From: Neurospora crassa OR74A
Taxonomy: Eukaryota > Ascomycota > Sordariomycetes > Sordariales > Sordariaceae
NCBI RefSeq assembly: GCF_000182925.2
Contig: NC_026501.1
Coordinates: 6,613,917-6,677,916, forward strand
DNA: 64,000 nt
Reading direction: 5' to 3'
Under the pieces are notes generated by a model. That model was not told the origin of the DNA and ran no database searches. It was given only the letters and a program-made list of their open reading frames with translations. Of the stretch, positions 1 through 13,296 are shown piece by piece. The position numbers and the translations under genes are program-made. The number at the start of each line of letters is the position of its first letter. Within the stretch, counting starts at the first letter, position 1.

Positions 1-3000
1 GTTGACCTTGGACACGCCTTGGCCATGGGCCAATGAGGGCGGCGGTAACGGTGCAATTAGACTAGGCGGGTGGGGTTGGAAGGGTTTGGATTGCGGGAGA
101 AGTGGAAAGTGGACAGGAAAATCGCTAAAATCCAGGGCCTATCTTGCCTGTCCGGATCCATAGACCCATGGAGATGATGGGGGATCGATGGAGGGATGCT
201 GCGGGTGCTTGTCAAGTCCTCGTGAGGTTGTGGATTTGGCCGCTGCTGTAGTGTATGTAGTCTACTGTGTAGTCTGGTTGAAAAGGGCTTCGTGAGAGGG
301 AGTTTGAGTTGACTTGAGTGGTTGGAGATGTACTAGGAAGGACGGGAGTTCAGGAGCAAGTAAACAATGGGATGGGATGGCATCAGAAGGCAGAAGCAAT
401 AGAAGAGAAAATGAAAGAGCCATTGAACCAAGACAAGATGGAAACTAAGCCAGTATATTCCTAGCCCGTTGGATCACACGCTATTGGCGAGACGAAGAGT
501 GAGGTGTGAATGGAACTCAAGTGTGCGTAGGAGGCTTCGGGACGGCTCCCACCACATTAGGCAGTCTACCTAACGTTCCGCGTTGGTTGAGGTTGGATCT
601 CCATATCATTTTTGTTCTTCGACCTACTGAGTACGTCGGTACGCAAAGGGGGGAGGGCATAAATTCTTGCAGATTGCCGCACAATGTGGTCACTCGTTGA
701 AGCGTCTGCCGGCCGTGCATTGGCACCAGACACTCTTGACAGCCGAGAAAAGAATCCGTCCAGAGAAGCTGACGCGAGGCAAAAATTGTCGCAAATCCTT
801 CCTTACACCTCATTCCGATTGCCCGAAAAAGTGGCAGCACCATGCTCACACTCGCAACTGCCATCTTTAGCAGACGAGGGACGGAGGGGAGGGGACTGGC
901 GGGTTGAATCGGAATAACAAAGTTTAGGTTTTCTCGCTTCTTGCTTCTTTGGGCAGTAGCCTGACACGTTGTCGACTCTGGAGTCGCGTCTGTGTGGAAG
1001 GTACCCCTGTGTGTCCATGCCCTATCGAGAACTTGATACATACCTAGGTTACCTCTACCACGGAAGTTCGCCTTATCTTACAATTTTTTGGTAATCTAAA
1101 CTTTCCCCCTCCATCGGAGCTAACGCAGGCTCGCAGGTTGTTCCTGCGCTTTTTTCGGCTGTGATATGTGTACTTGAACCCTGGAAGGTGCATTCAACCC
1201 AAGAACAGGCGGTTTTCTGTCTAACAGAATGGAAGTCCTCATCATGTACAGGCCTTCTGGAGCTTGTATCGAGAGATGGAGGACTTGGAATACGACTGAC
1301 AGAGTTCTCGAGGATGTTGGGCGTCACTGAGGTTTCACAGGCACCAAGGGCTGTCAGAAATATCAGATGGAGATTTGGGACTCTGCCATCACATTCCACG
1401 TTTCACAGGTCCATGGTGATGGGCATGATGCTGGATCCTTCAGAGGCCGACGTCAGTGTCGCACAGGCGGAGTCGTGGTTTATTTTCCGCTCTCACGGCT
1501 TTCATTCCTTCTCCGAGTTTCCTTCGGCACAAGTCGCTCTTTTTTGGAGGAGCCTCAACCTGCAGAGACTGCCACGTCGGGTCCCGGGTGGGCAAGGCGG
1601 GGTTTCATCGCGTCGTCGCCCCTGGTGCTAGCCGGTGGGGTAGATAAACGCTGGAATACCCTGGAGTTTTTGGAGAACTGCATGGCACGGAGAAAGCCTC
1701 GGACTCGTCAAATCCATTCACACACAACGGCCGGCGTCCCTTCGTCGATGTTGTTGCAAACCATAAGGATTCCTCTCGAGGGGAGCTCTTTCCTTCCAAG
1801 TCCAGGTGTTGGAAAAAGGGGAAAGTGTCTGCATATCTAGTGGGACCACAACCACCACCACCAGCAAGCGCAGGTACAGCTCGCGGGTCGCTGTTCCCAA
1901 TGACGTTCTGGAACGTCTTGTTCGCTCGTTGACAGCCAATGGCGGGCACAGCCGGCCGCGTCCGGGACAAATTCCACTGGCTGCCCGAGTCTCCTCAACC
2001 CGTGATGCGCGAGGTGTTGCGGTGCCAGGGAGAGAAAGTGAAAAAGACGCAAGTGGGCCCGGCCACCTGTTGATGGCCAAGTGCTGCCGGTCGTGGCCGA
2101 CTCCGGATTTCGTCCTTTCAGCTTCTCCGCACCGCGCAGGAAGCTCGGGCCTGCTCGGGCTGCACAGCGCAGCCGCGCCAGCGAGTCCAGACAACTGTCC
2201 AACAAGCCTCCTCAGCTGTCCAGTGACATCAACAGGCACTTCCACTTCTCTTCCTCCTCATTTCGACACCGACATTTCGGGCCCTTGATCGTGGCATCCT
2301 GCCCACGCAAGCACAAATGGCACAATTTAGGTACCCCAGAAGGCGTGCATGGCAACATGCTTCACCGGCGTGCGAAGTACATACCGATACATACAGCGGC
2401 CATGGATGGATGCGGGACATGCTGCCGAAAGTCACATTTGACGGCATTCATCAGCCCATGTCTCTACCCCGGATTCCCGCTGTCGTGATTACCTATTGCC
2501 AAGTAAAAAGGCTCCCATTCGTGAAACAAGGGCACGGTTGGGGAAAAATCTAGAGGGTTAGGTGAGTAGGTGTGAGAGACGTCGTCGTCTATCGGGGTAG
2601 GGACACCTTGATTACACGGTAACTTGACCATCAACTTGATCTCCCCCCAAGTATTCAGTTGTCATCAAGCCAACTAGCAAGTGTGCCTCTTGTATACCAC
2701 CAAAACCTTGCCTACTTCGTTGAGGCCTCTCCCTTACCCTCCCTCTGGCTTGAAACGGCCTCCAGCATCCCACCAAAGGCTGGATCGCATATCCAATGAA
2801 GGACATATCGTCAGATCCAAGTTTCATGCGGCCCATCTTCCATCCTCTTGTGGTCCATCTACCACCATTCCGCTTCCTCAGACAATCAAGAGTTAGAAAT
2901 TCTACACCTTAACAACAACAGGGCATTCGTGCTACCCACCAGAGGGCCAACATCTCCCTCGGAATTGTACCACAGTTTCTCTGTCCCAACGAACGAATCG

Positions 3001-3402
3001 CCCTCTCACACATACAAACAAGGCAAGCGGTCGGCCCGTCAGCCAGTCGCCGTTGCCCGAGTCATCATGCATCCGTTGCCTGACGTTGGGCATATCGGGC
3101 ATCCTCTGCCTACCTACGTACTTCTGCCCTCCTCCTTCTCTCCATCTGGCCGGTAGGTCAAGATATCGCTGACTTGACGTTACAGTACCTTCTTTCCCCA
3201 GCTCAGCGCAAATATGCGTCATATCATCCTTCTGTCCGGTTTGAGTTACACTTGCTGGCATGATGACAAGCTTGCAATTCGTTTTGGCACGTTTGCCATG
3301 GGAGTTAAGGAGTAGATGGGAACTCGCAGCTCCCATGAACTGCAAGTCACACTATCATTCGTTCGTTTCCTATCTACATAGCTACATAGTTCATCCGTTT
3401 AG

Positions 3403-3439
<37 letters not shown>

Positions 3440-4098
3440 TTTCGAGGACCCTTTAGAACATTCTATTTTTCCTCATTTGCCGTACCTATCGCCCGCAGTG
3501 CCGAATTTCGACACCGGTTTGAAAACTCGCTTCAGAGAATGAGCCTACAATGCTGCCAGTATCCCAAAATGTCCTCACCAACAACAAATCAGCTCAACTG
3601 TCCGCCTTGTTCGCCTTGTCCTGGGCATTCTTGCAGTCCAAAACCGAACGGAAGAACCTTTTTCAGTGGCTGCTATCTGCCTTCTCGTACGTTGAGTTGA
3701 CGGAACGGTAGACTTGGCGTTTATGGACTGTAGGCCTCGTACATCGAAATCATGCAAAGTGCAAAATCAGGAAGGAAAGGCAGATCTTCGACGGTAAGGC
3801 GTTTTGGCGGATGATTGAGAGAACGGCCTCTCGCATTTCACCTGAGTGGATGTAAATTGATTGAAAATCGAAAGGTCGCCGTTGAAACTGAATTCTAAAA
3901 ACATCTTGTCTGCTTTACACATTTTCTGTAGTTTCCGAAAACTTTGACGGGATCGTAAAATCCCGTCCAAAGAGGTATCCCAATACCTCTAAAGGTTTCA
4001 TTCGCTCCATCAAAACCCAAATCAACTTCTCGTTTCGATTTACATTTCTTCACACCTGCCGGGCCACTTTCCAGTCAAGAGACGCCAACAAGAGAAAC
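1..4098. other. Gene-free stretch at left edge
   Basis: Six-frame reading shows only short open frames with no recognisable domain, no plausible signal or start context and no consistent splice sites joining them. The stretch contains a run of 34 C (3403-3436). It may hold the promoter of the small gene at 4099 and regulatory DNA of a gene left of the window. I see no RNA gene or mobile element in it. Confidence 0.5.
3403..3436. repeat. Poly-C homopolymer, 34 bases
   Basis: An uninterrupted run of C lies between a pyrimidine-rich stretch and AATTTTCG. Such runs are length-variable and error-prone in sequencing, so the exact number is uncertain. Confidence 0.9.
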
Positions 4099-4634
4099 AT
4101 GGGCAAGAAAAAGAACAAAAAAAAGAACCACCCAATCGTCGGCGAATTTGCCCGCTACTTTGGCGAGAACACTCTCGAGAACTGGCAGCGTTTGTGCCGG
4201 GACATTGGCATCCACAAGGAGCTTCCAAGCATTACTAAATGTCGCGAGGTACGTTTCGTTTGCCGGTTTCCTATTCTCTTCACTCACCTCTTTTCATCTT
4301 TGTCCCAACCAACACCTCCCCCCCCAACACACACCTTTTTCCCAAGCTCCAATTAGCATCTCCTCCTTCTCCCCTCCTCGCCATAAATCATGCCCGACTC
4401 CGACTCTGACCTCTATTTCTCATTCACTTAAAGGTCCTGAGATCGGTCCATGTCAACATCTACGACCTCCTAGATGCCGTCCGGGAGGGAACCACCCCGC
4501 AACGCTTTGGAAATCCTCGCCAGCTGGCACAGTACTCGGTTGCCAACAGAAAGATCTATCCGAGGCACATGGCGGAGAAGGATAAAGTGGGACCAGTTAG
4601 GGTGTTGTTGAGAGGCCTCTTTAGGGGGGGATGA
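4099..4634 (+). CDS. Small lysine-rich-N-terminus protein, paralog A (unknown function)
   Basis: Two exons, 4099-4248 and 4434-4634, encode 116 residues. The donor is GAG|GTACGT and the acceptor TTAAAG|GTCCTG, both at phase 0. The N-terminus is very basic (MGKKKNKKKN). The body has a tryptophan motif NWQRLCRDIG, then TKCRE at the exon border, VNIYDLLDAV in exon 2, and a conserved end with IYPR and GPVRVLL. The gene at 5631 encodes the same layout with the same intron position, so this is a tandem duplication and the spliced model is well supported. I do not recognise a named domain. It resembles small, conserved, unannotated fungal proteins. Basic N-terminus plus helical core could suit nucleic-acid or protein binding, but that is a guess. 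No signal peptide or membrane segment is visible. Confidence 0.75.
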
Positions 4635-5045
4635 TATAGGGTAGCGCGTATTTGAATGGTTGCTGAATACCTAGAGATAAGGGGAGGAAGTCTGTGAAAG
4701 GGAGAACATATGTAAAGAGGGGTGTGGAAGGGATGTGATACGCAGGATGATGATGATGGGATGGAATCTGATGGATATGTTCCATGAGTTGGTTGAGGAA
4801 GGGCATGTGAGTGAGGAGTAACTTGAAAGAAGAAGAATACGGTAGGAGTCTTTGGCGATGTGCCCAGGCTTCTTTTAGAGAGTTCTTGTGTGAACTGAGC
4901 GATTGGCTTGTCAATCCTCGATGCTTTCCGTATTCAACGACGCAATTCATTGGATAGGTAGACAGTTGGATGAAGTGCCTTTGATTTCTCCATTTAAGGT
5001 CATCCACCGTTTGCTTTTTGCTGCGAGAAAGGTGTTCGTTGTTGC

Positions 5046-5078
<33 letters not shown>

Positions 5079-5630
5079 AAAGTTGGGGCCAGCGGAAACC
5101 AGCATTTTCTCTGTCCGTCCACCCGTTTGTCACTCCTCCCGTCAGTCTCATTCCCGTTTTTTTCTTCCTTTCACAACGGATATCGTGTTGCTGACCTTCC
5201 GGCACCAACAAAAGTCCCATGTTTAAAAGGCGGAATGCCCGTTCTTCATGATCTGTGAAACCAGGATGCCAACAACACTTGACAGCAGTTTCTGGACACG
5301 CAACTTCTTTATCCACGCCGCTTCCATCTTCCCAAGAATCCCCCCTTTACATTTCTCTTCTTTAACAACCATGCAACGCAACCCCGTCCCTGACTGCATC
5401 ATGATGAGAACATCCCGCACACCTGAGAAGACTTATCATCATCATCCAACTTTGACGTGCCGGAGATGAACCAGCCCAGCCAGCCCAGCCAGTCTCCCAC
5501 ATCAGCCCTAGTCAACGAACCATACGAGCAAGGACCGACCGGCCTCTGTCTCTCTTGTCATCAAATCAAAAGTCTAGTGTCCACCCATAATAATTCCTCC
5601 TTCAACTCATCATCATCATCATCAATCACC
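4635..5630. other. Intergenic DNA between the two small paralogs
   Basis: About 1 kb without a supported gene. It holds a 26-base T run (5046-5071). A 231-residue minus-strand frame (5316-4621) is open, but it encodes a lysine run through the T tract and has no recognisable features. The plus-strand frame upstream of 5631 is open back to 5457, but the paralog begins at the equivalent of the 5631 ATG, so the extension is probably leader. Confidence 0.5.
5046..5071. repeat. Poly-T homopolymer, 26 bases
   Basis: An uninterrupted T run in the spacer between the two paralogous small genes. Confidence 0.9.
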
Positions 5631-6236
5631 ATGAGTAAAAAGAAGAGACCCGCTCCTCTCCAAAGGCAGGATGTCATTGTCCGATGGAAGAACTACTTTG
5701 GCGCCGGTGATCTCGAAGATTGGCAGCGTCTGTGTGAGGACCTGGGGTTGGGTGGTGGTGAATTTGGCAGCAAGACGAAATGTCGAACGGTATGTATATG
5801 CCCTACTACAATTTCTGGACCCCCCTTTTTTTTCTCTTTTTTTTTCTTCTCCTTGTTTTGTTATTTTATGGTGTTGTGGGTTTGGACGGTTTTTATCGTT
5901 CATAGGTAGGTAGAAGGCAACAACACTTTTCGTTGGTTGGACAAGAATTCAGGTTAAGGGACTTAAAAGACTGGAAGAAGCAACCAAGGAAAGACACAGA
6001 AAGAACTGGGGAGCAAAAATGTAGACACTAATGCTTCGCAATTCAATCAGGCTCTTAAAAGCATCAACGTCAACATCTGGGACTTCCTCGATGCCGTCGA
6101 GGTGGGGAACATCCCGCAAATGTTTCTCACCAAGAAGGAACTTGTCAAATACACTCTGAAGACTGGACGGATATTTCCCAGAGATGAAGCGAAGGACATG
6201 GGGCCGGTAGCAGCTCTGCTGAAGATCCTGCGTTAG
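5631..6236 (+). CDS. Small lysine-rich-N-terminus protein, paralog B (unknown function)
   Basis: Two exons, 5631-5789 and 6051-6236, encode 114 residues. The donor is ACG|GTATGT and the acceptor AATCAG|GCTCTT, at phase 0, exactly where paralog A is interrupted (after TKCR plus one residue). The start MSKKKRP aligns with MGKKKNK of paralog A. Shared blocks are YFG, DWQRLCEDLG, TKCR, INVNIWDFLDAV, FPR and GPVAALL. The residues between TKCR and LDAV are the most similar part, while the segment before TKCR differs by a few glycine-rich residues. Function is unknown. The pair may be co-regulated, since they lie in the same orientation 1 kb apart. The second intron-containing copy makes it very unlikely that either is a chance ORF. 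Confidence 0.78.
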
Positions 6237-9200
6237 ATTATGGGTTGTGGTGCTTGAGTGGCCGAGATATGTGGACGAAGGGAAGCTGAAAGTGTAAAAT
6301 GTCTTGTGGTATGGTTGTCGAAATACATGGGCTGTCTAACTTCATATGTCTGGACAATACCTACTGAAACATATGTGCCATCAGAGTGGTTCTCTGTGAA
6401 ACGGCTCAGGGACCTTTTTGTGAAGATGTAACGGTTGTTGGTGCATTAGACTAGAACCTAGCTCCTTGTTCAAGAAGACCTTGGTGGTAACCGATGAGCC
6501 TCTGGATGATCACGGAAGGGTTCCGCATTGTCTTCCGCATGCAATCTAGCAACGCCTCATCTGTCCTGGGAGGCTTCAGCTTCATGCCATCCCTTTACGG
6601 CTAGAGGTATTGTTGTAACCGAGGTGACCATTCACAATGATTAACACAAGTCCGATGGAGTGATGTTGGTGGCGTACTCTATCACAGGAAGTCAGTTTGT
6701 CATTGTTTGAGCAACTAGGTGTAAAGAGGAGTACTAGAAGAGAGAGCGACTTGAGCTACACTCATCTTCCTCAAGAACCCCTATCATGCCTTAAACCTGC
6801 CTCAAAACACCCTCCCTTCCATCCCCTGTAGCCACTCGTCTGTAATCTATGTGACACGTTATCACCAGATTGATCTAAGACGATCAGTACCACCAAGCAA
6901 AGCAAAACAGTGTGAAAGTCAAAATGAGACCTCACCGACCCTTTCCTCCGTCATGGCATCGCTTCCCATCCCACCACCATCCCGAAAACCGACATCCATT
7001 TTCCCAATCTGGACTTCGAAGAATCCCATCCAGGCAGTAACGAGAAATCTCTAAACAGCAGCCTAATGATCATCGGAAATTGCCTAGGCCATGTCTCAGA
7101 CCCCATCTACCGTTGCCCAACACTCACTGATTATCTCAACGTCCGTCGATCGCACAAGGACCTCGCTAGGCAGACCTCTCTCTCTCTTCTAGCGCCAACA
7201 ACACCGAACTCATCCGAACCCGAACAAGAGACCTCGCTTTTCCCTTCCTGATTCAGGTGAAATTAGACGAACGGAACTGTGGCCTCGCTCCAGGCCGACC
7301 CATTTGCCGAACAAAACAATAGCGCCGCCGAGATCTATCCATGTTCGTCTGTCCGTCCATCCATCCAAGACATTTCTTCCCCCGTACCTGGACTTACCAT
7401 CCTTGCTTAGTCTGAGGCGTAATGTACTATGGTTGGGTAAAGAGGCCGTGGGTCACCGTCACTGACGATCTCTGGCACTCGAGTGGCCATGCAGAGTCAC
7501 GAAGCTGTGCTCTAACTGGTCCGTGTCCAATACCTGACAGGGAGGCAAAAGTTATGGTCGCGACCACAGTACATACTACGCAGTACATGTACACTAATAC
7601 TTAGGCGGCTCCATCATGAGATGGTGATGCGGCGACGCGATTGTTCGGTACGCAACGCACACGCACGTACAATAAATACCCTTGACCCGCAAATACTTTG
7701 CAGCACTCATCTTTGACCTGTACCGTACCGTGCAGGCTGAAATTGAGATATGGTGGTGTCCATATAGAGTGGCATCCCGCTGTGTGGTGAATTCTGCTTG
7801 TTCATATGAATACCACTTGAGCAAGCGGGCTTGCGTCCACGCATACCTTACCATGGAGCCAGAGCTCAAAAACTGGAGTTGCATCATCCCGTATCGTAGA
7901 AGAACTGCCATTAGTAATCGACACTGTCTCCGGACCGAAAGGCAGAGACAAACTCTCGGCAGTTCAGGACCACGGCCCGTTGATGCAGATATCTTCTCCT
8001 TTCTCACAGTGTTTGCCCGAGGAGAAAAGTGAGCGAGTTCACCTCTGCATGGATATACTATGTAGCAGTAAAAAGGGTAGCGCAGTACAGCCAAGGCGCT
8101 GGTGGCGTACAGAAAACCAGGGTTGTAGTGTTAATGATGAAAATTGCCCCTTCTCGTACGGACTGCCATTTTTGGAGACCTTGCTGCCCCCCAGAGATCG
8201 CCCGATTCACCGCGCTGTGTACCCTTTTATATCCACGTAAAGGTGTAGCAACCTCTTCCGGTTTCTTGTGGTAGGCGGTCGGGGCCGATTCGGCAGCGCA
8301 CCGCATCCGGTTTTCTGGTATACAAAGTTAGAACCTACAGACCCTCAGCCCCATGATTGCTGTGTACTGCAGTAGATCCGGGGGCTTTGTGATGTTTTGG
8401 TGTGATGTTTTGCGACATGACCCGGCGCTTCATGGTCAACGCTATAACCACGATGACGATCTTAACGAAAATGTCCCTGCTCATGCATTCGTAGTGTACT
8501 AACGGATGCAATAGCAGTTGGAATGCGTCCATGATCCTGGAAACCTAAACGGGTAACATAGCTCTGCGGCCCGGAGCGTGAAGAAGACATGCCACCGTTG
8601 TTCTGGCTCATCGTACCATAGAACTGGGTTCGCCTGTGCGTGCGATCTGGGGGGTGTGCGGTTTGTCAAGGTCGGGAGATTGGCTCTGATTAAAACGGCT
8701 GACTTATCCGTCGATTGGTAGACGAAGATGGGCGTAGAGGATGAGTAAATCGGATATCTCGATTGGGCTGAAAAGTCGACATGGTTAGGAGGTTGAGAGG
8801 GCAGTTGCCTAGGTACCTCATTCCGACCATTGGATACACCGTAAAAGAAGAAAGAATCTAATTTAGATGGATCTCGGCAAGCATCATCGATTGCTTTTCC
8901 CATCAGGATTTCTCCATCCGCCCATGCTGCTTCAGAATGTCGGTAACATGGTTTATAGTTCCTTACCAGAGTCGCCGAGTCTCTTGGTTTCTCTGATTTT
9001 GAACAATGTTGTGTTTGAAAAACACCAGTCTGAATCTCGAGTTGTATCTGACAATAACACTGTGTCGTTAGCATCTGTATAAAGGCAAGAAGAAAGCTGC
9101 CAAGTCGAACACAGATGACTTTGAGGCCTTGATGCAACAACGTTGTTGACGCTGTCTAACTTCGATCAATGTTGAAAGTCCGGTCAAAAAGACCCTCCGC

Positions 9201-10751
9201 ACCTGACCCCTTTAGCTTCAGAGGCCGGATGTCGACTTGGAACCAGCCTAATGTGGCAGCCCCTAGGGGCTAACGCAAAGCTAACAACCTGCAATTGCGT
9301 AACATCGAGAAGAGATCGGCGGACTGAACAAATACCGAAGTTTAATAAGATAGGGTTCGAGTCAGTCAGCCTCTAGGTTAGCCTCTGGCCGGTGTGGCGG
9401 ACATACACTAGAGTAATCGCGTTACCATCCTCCAGAGCAACTTTGGAAGCTTGGGTGTGCAGATGAGGGTGCCATTCAGCATGTAACTTGTTTTGCTCAA
9501 ATGGAATCCGAATACTATGACGGGATGGCTTCGAAAAGAAAAGTCAAATAAAACTTGGAGAAAGGGGATCTCGCCAAGACCAAGTTTAGCCCACCGTACA
9601 GTGTAGATAGTGTAGTGTCCCGTCACGCCCTGATCAGCTGCAACGGAAGACCGAAGAAGAAGTAGTTACTCCGAAGTTATCGACGCCGGGCTCTTGGCTC
9701 CTCTTAATTTGGGCGGATAGAAGCGCCCATTCAGGGTCTGTATTGAGGTCGCCGACTTGTTGCGCTCCGTTTAGCAGCTAGATCTATGATTTCTCGGTTC
9801 AGCGTGTATGCAGTGCTATGATGTTGCTCTTACCTTTACTACCCCCTCGAGACGGCTTGTCAGTGTGCAGACAGGCCGTTGAGTAGGGCAGTGGTTGCTG
9901 AGAAGATTTTGCTTGCCAGAAAACCGCGACCTTGGCGGTCATACGAGCAAAGGCTTCGTCAGTGAACGGAGAACAATAGTGTAGAAGACTGTGAGCGGGC
10001 ACGCGGGATAGAGGGTTAGTCTTGATGGGTCGACACCACCTGGGGCGCCAGGAAGCGCTAAGCTAGTACATAGTGTCCCGTCGGAAGTTGTCGAGGAAAG
10101 TGAGACCTCTTCATCCTGAATATCCTCACTGTACCGCTCGGTTCTATTTCCCTTTCCAGATTGATATCACTTGGCTGAAATCGGGATCAGAGACGCCCGA
10201 ACAGGCCTTCCCTGTCAAGTGCCATGACCCAAGAACCGGGGTACTGGTGTCGTGAACACTCTTCGGATGCACACCAGGGACATGGGTTGCGATCAGAAGG
10301 CGCGGACCGATGTGCCCCCCCCCTTCCCCCCAAAACTCTCCGACAGCACTTGGCAGGAAATGATTGGGAGACAAGGCGGTGAAGGAGGGGATGGTATTTC
10401 GACGTCTGCACTATCGATTTTTGTCGAGAAGCTGATGTACACTAAACTGATGCCTGCTGATATTGTTAGCATCGTTAGGCAATTTCTGAAGCTGGCTTGT
10501 AACTTCTGTAGCACAGATACTGGCAAGGCTCTTGTCTTCGAAGCCAGACACCGCGTGCATCACGTTAAGCCCATTCAGCCCAACATTGCTAGAGGTCCCC
10601 CCTCTTACCTACACATATCAAACACCCAAGCCGCGCTCACCAAGGCGTGGTCTCATCCCATCTTGAGTGTGACAAGATATCTCTGCTTTTGTTGACTCTG
10701 ACATCAATCTTCCCAGCCGCTCGTGCACAGCAATTCGTCGCAACGGCCATC
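6237..10751. other. 4.5 kb gene-poor region upstream of the Zn2Cys6 gene
   Basis: Only scattered open frames are present, the longest being 213 codons on the minus strand (9140-8499). None has a recognisable domain, consistent splicing or a good start. Part of this DNA is probably the promoter and leader of the transcription factor at 10752. No tRNA-like or repeat-array structure was found. Confidence 0.45.
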
Positions 10752-13296
10752 ATGAGCTTGACAACCGAAGGCAACGCGCAGCCGATTTCGTGCTTGGAGT
10801 GTCGTCGTCGGAAGCAGAAGGTAAGTTTCAAGGCGCTTTTGATGTTGGACACCTCCAGTCTCTACGAGGTCTCCAAGACCTAACGGTTACGCCTGTCTAA
10901 CCTTGAAGTTAGTGTAATCGTCAGTTTCCATGCAACCATTGCTCGAAGAGAGGAGTCGCCCATCTGTGCAGATTTGTTCCGAAGAAAGCCAACAAAAGCG
11001 ATACAGCCTCTGACGAGGGCTCATCGAGGTAAGCCATATCATACGCTAGACAACTTGGAGGCAATGGAAACTGGTTTTTTCTGACAGTGGCGTTCTCTTC
11101 AGTGTGTCCAAGAAACGGGCTTTAGAGTCCCCCGAAGAGTCTTATTTCGATGAGAACGGCTGCCAAGATAATGAAAACGACGAGGCCGACGAGGTGGATG
11201 CTCTCAATGCCCTCGGGTATATGCCACACACACACCACGTGTTGCTTGGTAAGACAAACAAGGGTACGGTTGATGCGGACGATGAGCCTGTCCAGTCGAA
11301 GGAACTGCAAACTGCCATCATGTCAATGCCTGCCAAGCCATATATGGGTATGTCACTTACCCTTCGATTTTTTCCGTCGCGTGCGAGATTGTGCCTGACC
11401 TTTGGCAGATTGTTTGGTGGACAACTGGCTCAACGGTGCAAACCATCACTACTACGTTTTGTATCGACCTCAGTTTAGGACCCAGTATGATGGATGGTGG
11501 GCGACACCCGCGAACAAGCGTACAACAGAGTTGACCAGTTTGATCCTGCGGGTTTGTGCCTGCTCGGCCTTGTACATCATGGACGCTGGCGTCATGGACA
11601 GACTAGAGTATGAGCTTGGGACTGATGCATTGACACTCGCTACCACCTTGCACACAACAGCGGAGAAGCTCAGTAAAATGGTACCTTCTGGGAAAGGGGG
11701 GCTAGCCCATGTCCAGCAGCTCTTCTTGACCGGTTTCTGGTACAAGTCGGCCGAGAAATGGACCGAAGCGTGGCATGCCCTAGGAACTGCCATTCATGCA
11801 GCATATGAGATAGGACTTCACCAGGATTCTTTATCTGATGGCATGTCGGAGTTTGACCGCGAGATGAGAAGACGTGTTTGGGGTATCCTGTATATATGGG
11901 ACTTGTAAGTCGAATAACCCGCCCCCGCCAACCGTGGCCGTGCTAACACATCGGCAGCACCTTGAGTTCGATGCTTTCTCGGCCATTGCTCGTTAACCAC
12001 GCCGACTGCACATTCGTAGAGCCAACGTTAGCTCTCGACAAAGACCCCGAAAACCCAGATAAACCGTCCCCTTTTCTGCACATAAATCTCCACAGCTCCC
12101 TGTGCTTGAAGATGGCAGCAGAACTCAAGACCGTGCTGTCCGGCAACTCCATTCCGACCGGAATGAGTAAGGCCTTGATGAGTAAGGCTTTGAAAGACAT
12201 TGTACAGAAGTGGATGGACGAACTGCCCGCTGCATATGCTCTCCAAAACCCAGACACTCAATGGGACGCGGAGAATGATTGGATCGTATTCCAACGTCGC
12301 TATCTTCACCTCGTCGGTCACATGTGCTTGTTCGATCCTCTCAAACAATTCGTAACTCGAGATTCTGCAGAGCCATTGTCTGAGTTGGAGCTGGAACTTC
12401 GTGAGTCGGGTGTGTTAGCCGCATTGGGCCTCATGGAAGTATCTCGGACGTTCTTCGAGCATCTCGCGTCTGCCGGCGCAAAATTCCACTATGCCGTCTT
12501 TTGCATCTTTGACACCACCACTGTCTTGTGTTCTGGACTGGTCCGTGACGAAGCCCGGAATTTGCCACATCGAGAGACTGTGCTTGAATCCATCAAGCGC
12601 GGGTTGAGTATGCTGCACGAGTGTACCGGCGACTCAAAGACGACATTGAGCCTGTGCCGGATTCTGGAAAAAATGGTTGCAAATTTGCCACTTAGCTATC
12701 GGGAGAAAGGACTAATGGGTTCCACCAAGCGAGTGAAGTCCAAGAGCACGAGTACGTCTCCGAGTGTTTCTTCGGCTGCTGGTGGGCTCGAAGTCGCGGA
12801 CCCTGCTCGGCAGGGCAGGAGTATCGATTCGGCCATCCACTTGGTTGAGGAACCTCGTCAAGGCGATAACATCGGCAGCAATGTTTCCGGCGAAGTCTCA
12901 GCCGTCATCGACAACAACTCGGCTGCACCCGAGGCAGGAGTAAGAGGTGATGCTGGGCCAAATTATGCAGAGCCCCTCCAGGTGTGCGACCTGCTGCCGC
13001 CGCCGCCGCCAGTAGAAGCAGCAACAGCACCATGGCAAACCACCGTGGATCAGTTTGGCAAGTTCCAGCCAGCTACGTATGAGATGGCTCAACGCAACGA
13101 CCCAGGCCAATACGGGCAACTTGACTGGCAGCTTCAACAATATCACTTGAACAACAATCTGGACCTGTTCGATGGGGTGCAACTGCTCCCACTCGACGGA
13201 GGGGTTCCAACCTTGCTAGAGCATTGGGACTGGGAGGGCCTCCACGTTGGAAATCCTAGGCTGTGGGACAGTCCTTCTCCGTTGGCTTCGCCTTGA
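10752..13296 (+). CDS. Zn2Cys6 fungal transcription factor
   Basis: Five exons (10752-10820, 10913-11028, 11103-11347, 11409-11904, 11958-13296) encode 754 residues. Residues 14-42 form a binuclear zinc cluster with Cys spacing C-x2-C-x6-C-x5-C-x2-C-x8-C. It is split by intron 1 just after CLECRRRKQK, a position typical of this family. The region from about 140 to 340 matches the fungal-specific transcription factor (middle homology) domain, with FWYKSAEKWTEAWHALG, EMRRRVWGILYIWD and LSSMLSRPLL. The C-terminal third is low-complexity, with a short proline run and Gln/Asn-rich stretches that could serve as an activation region. The start was chosen because the ATG precedes the cluster by only 13 codons and an in-frame upstream ATG would add an unrelated hydrophobic stretch. 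It is probably nuclear. The target genes cannot be read from the sequence, and no metabolic cluster adjoins it. Confidence 0.9.

Noticed and set aside
517-1041. 174-codon minus-strand frame near the left edge
   Set aside because: No recognisable motif, hydrophobic pattern or extension by splicing was found; the length is possible by chance in moderate-GC DNA.
4621-5316. 231-codon minus-strand frame between the two small paralogs
   Set aside because: It includes a lysine run encoded by the 26-base T tract and shows no conserved features.
8499-9140. 213-codon minus-strand frame
   Set aside because: The composition is irregular, with no family resemblance and no intron-linked extension. I left it as intergenic, though it is the best candidate there.
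9340-9380. GGTTCGAGTC resembling a tRNA B box
   Set aside because: No A box or acceptor-stem pairing is found upstream at the right distance.
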